The notes: generated from the letters alone by a model not told the origin. A stretch of 64,000 nt of DNA from Aegilops tauschii subsp. strangulata (GCF_002575655.3 NC_053038.3:147638885-147702884), one strand, 5' to 3'; counted from the first letter of the stretch, positions 10,090 through 20,741 are shown. Numbers and translations: made by a program.

Positions 10090-10540
10090 CAGTCCAAAAC
10101 CCTAACCCGCTCCTCGCGCCGCGCCGGACGTGTCCGCCGCCGGCCGGACAACTCGCGCCGCCGCCCCGGACCAGTGGCGCGCTGCCACGTGGCACCGTAC
10201 GCCACGCACGCCCGCCGGCCCGCCGAAGCCCGCCGCGGGCCCGCTGGCCCGTACGCCGCCGCGCGCCTCCCCCCGCTTGCCTCCTGCGCCGCGCCGCCAC
10301 CTCGCCTCTCCACCGCGCCGCCGCCCTCCGACCGCCGGCCGCCGCCGTGCGCCGCGTGCCCCGCCGTCATCGCCGTGCTGCCGTGCCCCGCCGCCGTCGC
10401 CTTGCCGCGCCTCGTCGCCGGCGCCTCCTCCTCCGAGCGCCGAGCTCCTCCTCCGCCTCTCCTCCCTCCGGCCGCCGCGCCCCCCTCCTACTCCGGCGAA
10501 ACCCCGGCCGCCCCGACCTCGACGAGGCTGATCCAGATCG
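10090..10540 (+). other. Exon-like block 1 in the solo LTR
   Basis: A GC-rich segment following the TATA box and ending at a candidate donor ATCG|GTACAG (10540/10541). The +1 frame is open from 10072 to the donor and leaves one nucleotide over, matching the phase of block 2. That frame has no ATG in this copy. Pro/Arg/Ala-rich translations of GC-rich DNA are weak evidence for coding. Confidence 0.3.
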
Positions 10541-12073
10541 GTACAGTACGCAGAAGGTTGACTTTGCCGTTTCCCGATTTTTCCCAAGTCATTTTCTGTC
10601 ACAACAAGTGCCCATGTTCATAGCATCGTAACTCTCTGTTCATAGCCCCGTTTCGCGTGTGTAATATATCAAATTGTTCGCCTCGTGATGCTCTACATTT
10701 TATTCAATTTAACCATGTTCATTAGAGGCCATCTTGATGCCCAAATCTCTGGTGCAAGAGTGCTAGTTGCTGTTATCTGCAGGTTCTTATCAGAACTTGG
10801 AGATTTGTCATTTTTGTATCATTTAATCTGTGCATCTTATGGGCATGAGATCTACATGTGTTTTGTATGCCATGCCATCTTTCCAGTGGTGTATGCCATG
10901 TATTTTTGTGATCTCTGTGGTGACTAGCACAAGCATGCAAACTAGGCTCCGTAATGTTTCTGATTTCAGAGACTTTAGTGATTTCTCCAAGTCTTTGTCT
11001 GCTGTTATTTTGGTGCCATGTAAACTTGATGCTACAGAGAGATCCATGCATATTTTGGTGATGTTCAGTAAGGATGTTTTGTAGATATTGTTGTAATTGA
11101 TCCATTCCTGACCTTGTTTGCAATTATGGAGTGCCATAACATGACTCAATCTTGCTCTACTTTGGCTATAAAATATTTCTGGCAGATTCTTAACATGATA
11201 TTCATTTTTGCCAAGTTTGATGTAGTTGATCCATACATGCTATGCATTTGTTCTTGCCATGGATAATTGAATAAACATTCCATCTTGCTGTAGGTATGCT
11301 TGATTTGTCATGCATTGCTTTGTGGTGAGTGCATCAAGCTCACCAAGATGCCTTCATATTATTGTTTCTGCCATGCTCTGTTTTCTGCTAAGTCTGAAAC
11401 CTGTTAACGAAACTTGCTATGTTTACATGCTTGCCATCATTTCTTCTGGTCCATTTTGTCTTATGATCACTAAGGGACTTTTGTCATATGCATTTAGTAG
11501 AATACTGTCATGCCTTATTTTGCCATGTTAACTTCCTGTAGCATGTTGATTTCGTGCTCTGAACACTGCTACCTGATGCTGTTTTCTGCCATGTCCAGTT
11601 ATTTCACCAAGTCTGTGATCCTGTTATCTTTTGCACTTTTTCCATGCTTGTTTGTGCTTGTTATGTTGTGAACTAGCCGTAGCTCAGTGTTTATATTTTG
11701 TCAAGCATCTCCTGTAGATTGCTGTCATATGCTTTGTTGCTATGTTGGAGTGCTGTAGCATTGTTACTTGCTGCATTTTAAATGCTATCATGCTGTTAAT
11801 CGCAGATTCGTGTCATTCTTGTTTTGCTTGCCATTTGCAAACCGTGCATCCGTTTCCGGTGATCTTTATATCGATTTCGACCGAAATCATCTCATCTTTC
11901 CAGTGGCATGCTTGGTTTGCCAAGTTACTGCCTTGTTCATCATTTTTCCTTTCCAGAGCACGCATATGCATCGCATATCATATCTCGCATATCATACATG
12001 TTTTGCATCATGTTGCTTGTGCATTTCTCGTGATTGATTGTGGTTCCATTGCTTGTGTTCTTGTCTTGGGTAG

Positions 12074-12157
12074 AGCCGGGAGACGAGTTCGTGAACGAGG
12101 AACCTGTTGAGTACGCTTACGAGGATCAAGCTTTCGACAACTCTGAGAACCTTGCAG
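12074..12157 (+). other. Exon-like block 2 in the solo LTR (acidic peptide)
   Basis: 84 nt bounded by an acceptor (cttgggtag|AGCC) and a GC-type donor (TTGCAG|GCAAGA). It reads 'PGDEFVNEEPVEYAYEDQAF' and on in an acidic frame. Incoming and outgoing phases match blocks 1 and 3. A comparable short acidic block flanked by AG and GCAAG sits in the LTRs of LARDs A and B. Confidence 0.35.
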
Positions 12158-13390
12158 GCAAGATGAGCACCCCTCGAAATCACTTCTATCTTTGCTTTGC
12201 TAGTTGTTCGTTCTATTGCCATGCTGCACTACCTATCACTTGCTTTATCATGCCTCCCATATTGCCATGTCAGCCTCTAACCATCCTTTCCTAGCAAACC
12301 GTTGTTTGGCTAAGTTACCGCTTTTGCTCAGCCCTTCTTATAGCGTTGCTAGTTGCAGGTGAAGTTGAAGTTGTTCCATGTTGGAACATGGATATGTTGG
12401 GATATCACAGTATCTCTTATTATATTAATGCATCTATATATTTGGTAAAGGGTGGAAGGCTCGGCCTTATGCCTGGTGTTTTGTTCCACTCTTGCCGCCC
12501 TAGTTTCTGTCATACCGGTATTATGTTCCTTGAGTTTGCGTTCCTTACGCGGTCGGGTGATTTATGGGACCCCCTTGACAGTTCGCCTTGAATAAAACTC
12601 CTCCAGCAAGGCCCAACTTTGGTTTTACCATTTGCCGCCTAAGCCTTTTCCCCCGGGTTTTCGCGAGCCCGAGGGTCATCTTTATTTAAACCCCCGGGCC
12701 AGTGCTCCTCTGAGTATTGGTCCAACCTGTCAGTCGCCGGTGGCCACCAGGGGCAACTCTGGTCTGGCCTACCGGAAGCTTGGACAATCCGGTGTGCCCT
12801 GAGAACGAGATATGTGCAGCTCCTATCGGGATTTGTCGGCACATTCGGGTGGCTTTGCTGGTCTTGTTTTACCATTGTCGAAATGTCTTGTAAACCGGGA
12901 TTCCGAGACTGGTCGGGTCTTTCCGGGAGAAGGTTTATCCTTTGTTGACCATGAGAGCTTATGATGGGCTAAGTTGGGACACCCCTGCAGGGTATTATCT
13001 TTCGAAAGCCGTGCCCGCGGTTATGAGGCAGATGGGAATTTGTTAATGTCCGTTTGTAGAGAACTTGTCACTTGACCCAATTAAAATACATCAACTGTGT
13101 GTAGCCGTGATGGTCTCTTCTCGGCGGAGTCCGGGAAGTGAACACGGTCTGAGTTATGAATGACGTAAGTAGGATTTCAGGATCACTTCTTGGTCATTGC
13201 TAGATGACGACCGTTCCGTTGCTTCTCTTCTCGCTCTCATTTGCGCAAGTTAGCCACCATATATGCTTATTGCCACTACAGCTCCACCTCATTACACCAT
13301 CCTTCCCCTTTAAGATTAAATAGTTTTGATCTCGCGGGTGTGAGATTGCTGAGTCCCCGTGACTCACAGATTCTACCAATACAGTTGCAG

Positions 13391-13488
13391 GTGCCGACGA
13401 TGCCAGTACAGATGATGGGATCGATCTCAGGTGGGAGTTCGATGAGGAACGTGGTCATTACTATGTGTCGTTTCCTGATGATCAGTAG
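13391..13488 (+). other. Exon-like block 3 in the solo LTR (acidic C-terminus)
   Basis: Follows acceptor TTGCAG|GTGCC and continues the phase of block 2. It reads '[20 protein letters not shown]' and on to a TAG at 13486-13488. The composition is acidic and protein-like, unlike the surrounding LTR. Confidence 0.35.
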
Positions 13489-13767
13489 TGGAGCCCAGTT
13501 GGGACGATCGGGGATCTAGCATTTGGGGTTATCTTATTTTCATTTGGATCTTGACTGTAGTCGGTCTATGTATGTATTTTGGATGATGTATGAATTATAT
13601 TTATGTATTGTGTGAAGTGGCGATTGTAAGCCAACTCTTTATCCCATTCTTGTTCATTACATGGGATTGTGTGAAGATGACCCTTCTTGCGACAAAACCA
13701 CTATGCAGTTATGCCTCTAAGTCGTGCCTCGACTCGTGGGAGATATAGCCGCATCGTGGGCGTTACA

Positions 13768-13772
13768 AACGA
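13768..13772. repeat. Target-site duplication AACGA (right of solo LTR)
   Basis: Perfect copy of 9528-9532. Confidence 0.95.
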
Positions 13773-14450
13773 TTCTAGCTCCAGTGACCGTACGATGTCC
13801 ATCGAACGGCCGTAGTGCTTCTTCAACCTCTGGTCTTCTTGCTCCAGCCGCCCAAAGCAGCGCCGGTCGTGCCGCATGCTCCTGCCTCCCGTGGCCGGCT
13901 GTGCTGCCGCGGAGGCCTCACCGCCCCCTACTATTCCCACCGCTGGCCAGGCCCTGCGGCGACGACAGCCTCACACCGCAGCCGAACCAATGAACCCTCG
14001 TACTCCTCTCTGCGCGGGCTTCCACTGCCACGTGTTCAACGGCTCCGCGTCGTCCCCTTCCTAGGCCTCGCCGTCGTCCACCGCCCTGGTGCTCTCGGCG
14101 CGGTGTGGTCAACGTGGTCAAGGAACGGCTTCCATCGGACGTGGACTGTACATGGAGAGGCTGATAGTTGGGTCCACGGCCGCAACAAGGAAGTGCCTCC
14201 TTATTACGCGCAAAATAATTATTCCTCCACCTGATAGCGGGGATCCACCGGACAGGCCATCGTGTCTCATGAAAAAAATGTTTCCCCTGACAGCTGGGAC
14301 CCACCAGCTACATCTTCGCACGCAAGGAAGTGCGTCCGAGCAAAAAAAAAACGATTTGCCCCCTGACTGCTAGGACCCACCAGCTACATCTTCGCACGCA
14401 AGGAAGTGCCTGACAGTCGGGACCCACCTGGTCAAAGCGTATGTAGCGTT
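13773..14450. repeat. Third CACTA-like tandem unit, right part
   Basis: Continues the unit broken at 9532: 'ttctagct', 'gtgcttcttcaacctctggt', 'cctcgccgtcgtccaccgcc' and 'gtggtcaacgtggtcaagg' appear in the same order as in the unit at 8731-9470. It ends in repeated 'gacagctgggacccacca' and 'ttcgcacgcaaggaagtgc' blocks. Confidence 0.55.
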
Positions 14451-14785
14451 GTCATTCTGGTCGCGAACGTGTACATACATACTGGTCGATGTAGAGGCGC
14501 GCGCGTGTTGTAGTAGAGGCACGCAAGTAGCATGTACACGTACATAGAGTGACCAGTCTGCAAGAAAGAAAATACGGCCATGTACGTACATACGGGCAGG
14601 GTCTCGAACGCCTACTTGCGCATACGTACGGCTAGGGCTCGTGTACATGGCTGGGTCGGAACGGAGAAACTGCGTCGTCGTCGTGTTCATGGGGAGGCAA
14701 CGAAATGCGTCGTGTTCATCGGGAGGCAACGGAACGCGTGGGAGCCAACCGGCTTGGACGGAACAACCGATGGAAACGAGGCCTG

Positions 14786-15035
14786 GCGTACCATAGAACG
14801 GAGGAAACGGCCTTGTGTTCGACCGGCCACGGTCGAAACGGGATCCTGTTCATCGGGAGGGGTCTGGTGTACCGCAAAACGGAGGAAACGGACCTTCTAC
14901 GGTCGAAACGGGGGTCTTGTTGATTGGGAGGGGTGTGGCGTACCGCAAAACGGAGGAAACTGACTTGTGTTGGAGCGCTACGGTCGAAACGGGGGTCCTG
15001 TTCATCGGGAGGGGTGTGGCGTACCGCAAAACGGG
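14786..15035. repeat. Minisatellite, 71-81 bp units
   Basis: Unit starts at 14786, 14867, 14938 and 15019 ('gcgtaccgcaaaacggagga' and variants). Each unit carries 'acggtcgaaacgggggtcct' and 'catcgggaggggt'. Three full units and one partial unit are visible. Confidence 0.85.
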
Positions 15036-15044
15036 ACTCCACGG

Positions 15045-15560
15045 AATACTGTTCATCTCCTCCGTCGACCCCCCAGCCTCCACGGGCTACTGTTCATCTA
15101 CCGTAGACCTCCTCCAGCCTCCACCTGCGACTGTTCATCCACGGGCTCCTGTTCATCCAGCCTCCGCCGCGCGCTACTCCACCGGCTACTGTTCAACCAC
15201 CCCTCTCCACGGGCTCCTGTTCAACCACCCCTCTACGGGCTACTGTTCATCCAGCCCTCCATCGTCTACTGTTCATCCTGCTCTCCATGGGGTGGTCCTG
15301 TTCATCCAGCCCTCCACGGGGTCCTGTTCATCCAGCCCCAACCGGCTCGATCGATCGGGGCCCTGTTCATCCAGAGGCAAGATCACGGGGTCCTGTTCAT
15401 CCACCCCCACCGGGAACTGTTCATCCAAACCCCCCAGCAACGCTCACTTTTCATCCAGAGGCAACACCACGGGGTCCTGTTCATCCACCCCCACCGGGAA
15501 CTGTTCATCCAAACCCCCCAGCAACGCTCACTGTTCATCCAGAGGCAGCATCGATCGGCT
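15045..15560. repeat. TGTTCATCC motif array
   Basis: About seventeen copies of (C/A)(C/A)TGTT-CATCC or a one-base variant at spacings of roughly 20-45 bp. Arrays like this occur in subterminal regions of Triticeae CACTA elements. It contains the 84 bp tandem units at 15371-15538. Confidence 0.8.
15371..15538. repeat. 84 bp tandem repeat, 2 units plus partial
   Basis: Units start at 15371 and 15455 ('ccagaggcaa') and a third start is at 15539. The two full units differ at only a few positions. Confidence 0.9.
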
Positions 15561-15739
15561 TCAGTTAGCAGCAGTAGCGAAGGAATCGCTCGATCGAGTT
15601 CAGTTAACAGCCATCGATCGATCGCTCGGGTTTAGTAACGCGTAGCCTGCAGTGCAATCGGTCGGGTTCAGTTAGAGCCCAACGCCTCACTCGGGTTCAG
15701 TTAGAGCCCAACACCTCGCACCCCACGCGCGTGCGTGTA

Positions 15740-16053
15740 CGAGAGAAACGCGCATCGCTCGGCCCCGACCACCCACCCTAACTGGGAACACCCCGATATT
15801 TTCCTCGCCCTCGCTTCTACCACGGTTTTTTCCGTCATGGACGGCCCAAAGAATGTCATGCAGCTACATCTCCGGCCCGCCCAGGATGAAAAGCCCATTT
15901 TCTGTCATGATTTTTTGTCAAAGAAGTAGGACCCCACCACATCTATGATTATACCGGGTTTTGTCACAATTATCCTTATAGAAGTGTCATAAGTATGACA
16001 GAATTTTTTTTCGTTCGGCCCAAAATGTCACGGATGTGTCTTTTTTTGTAGTG
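15740..16053 (-). mobile_element. CACTA element terminus
   Basis: Read on the minus strand the element begins CACTACAAAAAAAGACACAT at 16053, a CACTA (En/Spm) terminal repeat. Behind it are several TGTCA/TGACA subterminal motifs (near 16027, 15990, 15963, 15917 and 15903). The opposite CACTA end is not found in the window, so the length is unknown; sequence back to about 8,129 is probably part of it. No transposase gene is seen. It abuts a truncated gypsy LTR at 16054. Confidence 0.8.
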
Positions 16054-16711
16054 GTGGAGTGGTGGATTGCCTTGTAGGCTGAGGATGAACAAGTACAAGG
16101 GAAGAACAACCTCCTGAGGTGAGGTGTTCTTGAGCTCGGTGAGCTTGTCCGTGTGAGGATGGAATGGATCCGATCAAAGATCAGTTGCCTCCTACGGTGG
16201 TGGCTAGTCCTATTTATAGAGGCCCGGGTCCTGTTCCCAAATATTAGGTGGGAAGGGATCCCACAACGGCTAATTCGAAGGGGGACAACTAGTACAAGCT
16301 ATCCTGACAAAAGGTAGTCTTTGCCTGCCAAAGGCTCTGGTGGTGACGCCGTCGTGGGCTCCGCGGTGACCTCCGTCCTGCTGTCGTGCTGGTCTTGGTA
16401 TCATTGCACCGATATGGAAACCTTTGCCTTATGCCTCGGGACTCCTCTCCTGTGCTTGCCCCTTTAGCACCAAAGAGGAAACCGGTACTCTGCGCCCACT
16501 GGCGCCCGCCTGGCCTTGGTCGTCATGGCTCACGTCAAAGAAACCTCATGAGGTGCCCCTTGCATTGATCTCTCCGCTCCTCGGGAGCCAGCCTAGGGAG
16601 GCCACCCTTGAGGAGGTCTTGTGTCGTCTGCCTCGCGAGGCTTGGCCCCTTGCTTGGGTCTTGAATGATTGTTGATGAAGTCTTGGGACCCCCGTTCCCA
16701 AAACACTGACA
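16054..16711 (-). repeat. Element G 3' LTR, truncated
   Basis: Matches 22513-23221 of the right LTR from 'gtggtggattgccttgt' to the terminal '...ctgaca'. A ~50 bp internal block is absent near 16680. Confidence 0.85.
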
Positions 16712-16727
16712 GTAGCCCCCGGGCCCA
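16712..16727 (-). other. Element G polypurine tract
   Basis: 'gtagcccccgggccc' on the plus strand is a G-rich run ending in GGGGGCTAC directly before the 3' LTR on the minus strand. Confidence 0.6.
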
Positions 16728-16955
16728 AGGCGCGCTCGGACTTGGCTTCGAGGCGAAGCCAAGTTGCAAGTATGGAGCGTCGCGGGCCCCAAACGCCTGC
16801 GGCCTTGATTGACGCATGGCGATTGACGGGACGTGGGCGTCTCCGCTCCCCACGCTGCCTCGGCAACTGCCCGACTTGACGAGTCCCAGCTGCTTGCAGA
16901 AGAAAAGCCATCATTACCTTCGATCGTGGAGGCTGGCGGTTGGCCTCCTCCTGGC

Positions 16956-16962
16956 TATAAAT
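16956..16962 (+). promoter_or_regulatory. TATA box for the antisense ORF of element G
   Basis: TATAAAT lies 88 bp before ATG 17044, on the strand opposite to the retrotransposon. The spacing suits a plant promoter and a short leader. Confidence 0.5.
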
Positions 16963-17043
16963 GAGGAGGGGCGGAGCCCCCATCGCTCATCTCTTCCTCC
17001 ATTCTGCCCGCTACTTCTTCTTCTTCCCACTGCTGTGGCACTC

Positions 17044-17960
17044 ATGGCGCCGATACAGAGGTTCTCTGCTGCTGAAAAGGGGAAAGCTCCCCGTGAAGAA
17101 CCGAGGCCACTCCCGCCAAAGAAGAGGCTGGCCCGCTCCCGTGATGTTGTCGTGAGGCCGGAGGTGACGAGGCCTTGGCATGAGCGGCCTCCCCCTGGAT
17201 ATCCGCTGCCTTTGTACGCCCAGGCAGAGGGCTCCGGAGGAGGAGGCAGCAATCGGCACCCATCGTGCCAGGGCCGCGGTGGCCGTGCCGCGGCGGTGCA
17301 CGCCGTCGCCCCAGGGACCCACGCCAAGGGCTCCTCGCGTGAACTTATGGTGTGGGCGGCGATGCTACTGCGCTCTTGGATTCGCTTCCCGCAGTTCTTC
17401 TACGCTGAGATGCCGCCGAGGGGTCCACTCGAGCTGTGGCTGCAGCACGCCGAGTGTGACGCCCCGACAACGGCGGCGAAGGTTGAGGTCATTTCCCCGG
17501 GCAAGATCTTCATGACCCGCAGATGGGGCGAGGTCGCCAGAGCTTGCTGCGTGCAGGGCGCCCTCGCCATCAACTTTGAATAGGTCGGTGACGGCAGCGG
17601 ATGGGGGCGAGATCCATGATGTTCTTGAAGGTCTTCGACGAAGAAGGCCGCCGCCTGGAGTGCTGCCCTAGAGGAGGCCGTCGGGATGGCACAGCGGCAG
17701 GAGCCGGGCCCGCCGCTGGCCTCGCCAGCAGTTCCTCCGACAGCAGCGACAGCGCTTGGGAGTCTAGCGACACTCCCGAGCCCTACGAGACTCCAGAGAC
17801 GAGTGACGACAGCTACGTGCCCCAAGCTCCCGCTGTGCCCGGAGCGCAGCAGCGGCGTCTGCTTGTCACCGCCGTTGATCTGGATGGGGTTGGCGTCGGC
17901 CTCTCCTGGCCCACTATTGATGATGACGTCAGCGGCGACACTTGTAGATATGGCTCCTAG
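17044..17960 (+). pseudogene. Antisense accessory ORF of gypsy element G, broken
   Basis: Runs opposite to gag-pol, between pol and the 3' LTR. From ATG 17044 a 179-codon frame runs to TAG 17581-17583. It starts 'MAPIQRFSAAEKGKAP', then has a basic Pro/Lys/Arg stretch ('LPPKKRLARSRD'), a Gly-rich linker, and a conserved-looking block with 'GPLELWLQHAECDAP' and 'KIFMTRRWGEVARAC'. Past the stop, another frame from about 17619 continues with 'FLKVFDEEGRRLECC' and an acidic Ser/Asp/Glu tail ('SSSSDSSDSAWESSDTP'), to 17960. I read this as one gene broken by a stop and frameshift near 17583-17620. It has its own TATA box (16956). The basic N-terminus and acidic tail would suit a nuclear, nucleic-acid-associated protein, but no known domain is recognised. 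Confidence 0.55.
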
Positions 17961-18104
17961 AAACCTTCTCCTTTTGTTCCCTGTGAGGAATCGAGATGGA
18001 CCCCATGGGGGCGTGTAAGGATCCGTAGTGCCTTTTGTTAATGTTGTCCTTATTATGAAGATTTACGACCGCATGTCTTGCTTTGGCTCAGTCCCCCCTT
18101 TTCA

Positions 18105-18655
18105 TCCTCGCGTAGCTTTGTGCTCTACGCTGACAGGTCCCGCTCCCCAGGCAGGCTGCAGCCGCCGCTGGTATGCCAGGTCGTGATGCCGTGGTCAAGG
18201 CCAGGAGGTGAGCGGCCCAAGGTCTAGTAAGAGCTCCTGAGGCACGATGCTCAAGAGGTCCCCTTTAGCGTGCAAGCAGCTACCTGAAGGTAGGAAAAGA
18301 CGGCGGCGTCGCCGTAGCAAGGCTGCAAGAGATGGGAATCCTATGTCGCAGCACTTGGCCGATCCGAGTGCGAGACTTATCTTAGCGGTCCAGAGTTGGT
18401 TCTTTGTGCAGTGCCAGATTCATGCGTCAATGGCCATAGTGTAGCCGGGTTAGGTCCGTGTGAGCCTCCGTCTCTTTTTCACGCTCATCTGTGTGCTCTA
18501 CGTCCTCGGGTCCCGACCCTCAAGCGAGCTCAGCCGCCGCTGATATACCAGGTCGCGATGCCCTGGTCAAGGCCAGGGGGTGAGGGCTGGAGAGCTAGTG
18601 AGAGCTCCTGAGTTGCGATGCTCAGGAGCCCCCTTTAACGCGTAAGCGAATTGCA
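18105..18655. repeat. Direct repeat pair inside element G
   Basis: About 170-190 bp around 'ccaggtcgtgatgccgtggt' (near 18176) recurs in diverged form around 'ccaggtcgcgatgccctggt' (near 18548), 372 bp apart. Both copies carry 'caaggccagg' and 'gagctcctgag'. Non-coding spacer of the element. Confidence 0.7.
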
Positions 18656-19199
18656 TGAAAGAGGAAGGAGCCTGCGGTACTGCCTGTTGCCAGCCTCCAG
18701 AGGTACCTGCAGGTTAGCGCGAAGAGGAATACAGATTGCAGCCGCGCTTGCCGGTCTGCCACTGGTCATTCCACAAGAAGATGAAGGCACTGAGGGCCTG
18801 GTGAGGTGACGTGCGCAGGGCGTGCCGCGAGCCGGAGCTCGACCACTCAGATTTGTCAGTGTTACAGGGATGGACCCGAGCACAAGCGCCGTGCCAGCAT
18901 GAGTAGCCCCCGTTGCAGGATGAGCAGGGGGCCGATCGGCAACGCGGGAGGCCGCGATGGGTAACAATCAAATAGGTGATAACCATGAAATGACTCAAGC
19001 AAAGAGGCAGGTTAGCTTTGACAAATGCCAGAATGGTACACACAACTGGGACGGACCCGAGCGGCCTGGGGATGATGCAGCCCGAGGGGCGCCCCCGACA
19101 GAGTAAGCTAAAGATGCAAAAAGATACACGTCGAAGGGACAAGCCCGTGCGACTTGGGGATAATGCTGCCCGAGGGGCGCCCCCAAATGAATGAACTGG

Positions 19200-19720
19200 A
19201 AAGAGTCACCAGATAATGCCGCTGGAGTGATGTTGGAGTAGCCGATGATGCATGCCGAAGAGTCGTTCCTCACGAGCCGCCAGGGTCCTGAGCCTCGGGA
19301 GGCTCCGCGGGCCCTGGTGGCTCCTGGAGAACCGTTGTGATATACTCCACGATGGCGTGATGCCTGGTCTTCTGAGCCGCCAGGTTGCTCCGTAGATGGC
19401 GCTGGTAGGTGACAGCCGTGTTCGGAAGGCCAAACGGTATGCGAACATAGCTGTGAGGTGGACCCTCGCACCGGCCAACGCGTGAAGGCCAGAAGCGCTC
19501 CTGAGATGCGGCCCTGTTGAGCCCTGGAATGTCGATGCAGATGCCTAGCCCGCCGTCCTTGCCAGGATGGGGAGCTACGCCGGGTGGTGGGCGGCAGTCG
19601 CCGCATATGGTCCTTGCCTCTTGAAGCTCCTGGGTTGCATTGACGATGAACTCCTGAGCACCGGGCGCTCCTCGCCCAGTGCCCTCTTGAGGGAAACGTG
19701 TTGTGAAGCACGCCTCCACA
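19200..19720 (-). pseudogene. Reverse transcriptase relic of element G
   Basis: On the minus strand, decayed RT blocks appear: 'GICIDIPGLNRA', corresponding to the catalytic-domain block that precedes the finger-palm region, and 'HSYVRIPFGLPNTAVTYQRH', the conserved R-[IM]-PFGL-x-NA block. Frames are interrupted and the YxDD box is not recognisable. RNase H and integrase are not recognised, so pol is largely lost. Confidence 0.7.
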
Positions 19721-19898
19721 TGGTGCCCGAGCGCCTCCCTCGTGATCTTGGCTAGGTCTGAGGCCCTCCAAAAGAGAGCCCCCGAGCCTTGCCCGAGGAT
19801 GGCGCCAGGCGCACCTTCCTATGCGAGGGAGGGAGGCGCCCCAGCTGTGGGCGCAGGTCCTGAGGTTGTGCCGCTGGAGACACCACTCTCCTTGGGCA

Positions 19899-20580
19899 CT
19901 AGGTGGAGTAGCCACTTCTTCTTCTTGGGGATGGCCTCAGGAGGGTAGGTGGTGCCTTCATTGTCGGGATCTGCGATCGCAGCGGCCTAGAAGGCACGCT
20001 CAAGGGAGCACACCGCATCCCTTCTTCGCAGGGGACCGTGATGGTTCCACCACTCCCTGGCATCTTGAGGACGTTGTAACCGTGGTGGGTCACTGCCATG
20101 AACTTGGCCAATGCTGGATACCCAAGGATGGCGTTGTACGGCAGACGGATGTGGGTGACGTCGAAGTCAATGAGCTCGGTGCGGTAGTTGTTACGCTGGC
20201 CGAAGGTGACAGGGAGGCGGACCTGCCCTATCGGGGTGGTGGAGCCGACGGTCACTCCTGAGAAAGGCTTGTTAGGCTGTAGCTGATCGTATGGTACTTG
20301 GAGGCTATCGAATGTCTCGACGGACAGGACATTGAGCCCTGCGCCGCCGTCGATGAGGGTCTTGGTGACTTGGACGTTGCTGATGACGGGTGAGCAAAGC
20401 GTCGGGAGGGCGCCGGTAGTAGCCGCGCATTTGAGCTGGTTCGACGACTTGAAGGTGGTGGCGCACTTGGACCACCCGAGCGGGCGCGTGGCCTCGAGCC
20501 TGGGAAGGGCCACTTTCACCTCACGAGCAAACTCCTTGAAGACGCGCTGGGAAGCTGGGGCCTGAGCACCGCCCAAGATC
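19899..20580 (-). pseudogene. Retropepsin-like protease region of element G
   Basis: An open frame on the minus strand holds an aspartic protease: active-site block 'TKTLIDGGAGLNVLS' (DGGA in place of the usual DTGA/DSGA), a flap-like 'GSTTPIGQVRLPVTFG', and the C-terminal 'LPYNAILGYPALAKFMAV' (ILG motif). It would cleave the Gag-Pol polyprotein. The protease part itself is intact, but upstream gag and downstream RT are broken. Confidence 0.8.
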
Positions 20581-20741
20581 TAGGCGATAGCGCGTGTCTC
20601 CTGGAAGCCCCCAGCCCCCTTGTCCTGATGGTGGTTGTCGTTCCTTCTTGGCGGCGGCGGCAACAGAGGGTGGCCAGGATTGCCCTGAGGACGGTCCTCA
20701 CGAGGCTGGTCCCTCCAGGCACCCTCACGAGGCTCGTCCTG

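Larger units (their letters stand above)
9533..13767 (+). mobile_element. Giant solo LTR, Sukkula-like LARD family
   Basis: 4,235 bp, starting TGTAACACCCC and ending GGGCGTTACA, with a perfect 5-bp target duplication (AACGA). There is no internal domain, primer-binding site or second LTR, so this is a solo LTR left by LTR-LTR recombination. The last ~25 bp resemble, from memory, the outward end of barley Sukkula LTRs. A TATAAATA box sits at 10059, so U3 is only about 0.55 kb and R-U5 would be about 3.7 kb. A very GC-rich block (10085-10540) follows the promoter, then CATG/TTGC-rich non-coding sequence. Exon-like segments are listed separately. Confidence 0.9.

Noticed and set aside
10068..10631. 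Several long overlapping ORFs on both strands
   Set aside because: They lie in the GC-rich block of the solo LTR, where Pro/Arg/Ala-rich frames stay open by composition. Six-frame openness and lack of any motif argue against a real gene.
15045..15560. CRISPR-like array
   Set aside because: Short irregular direct repeats with no constant spacer length, in plant nuclear DNA; it is a CACTA-associated motif array.
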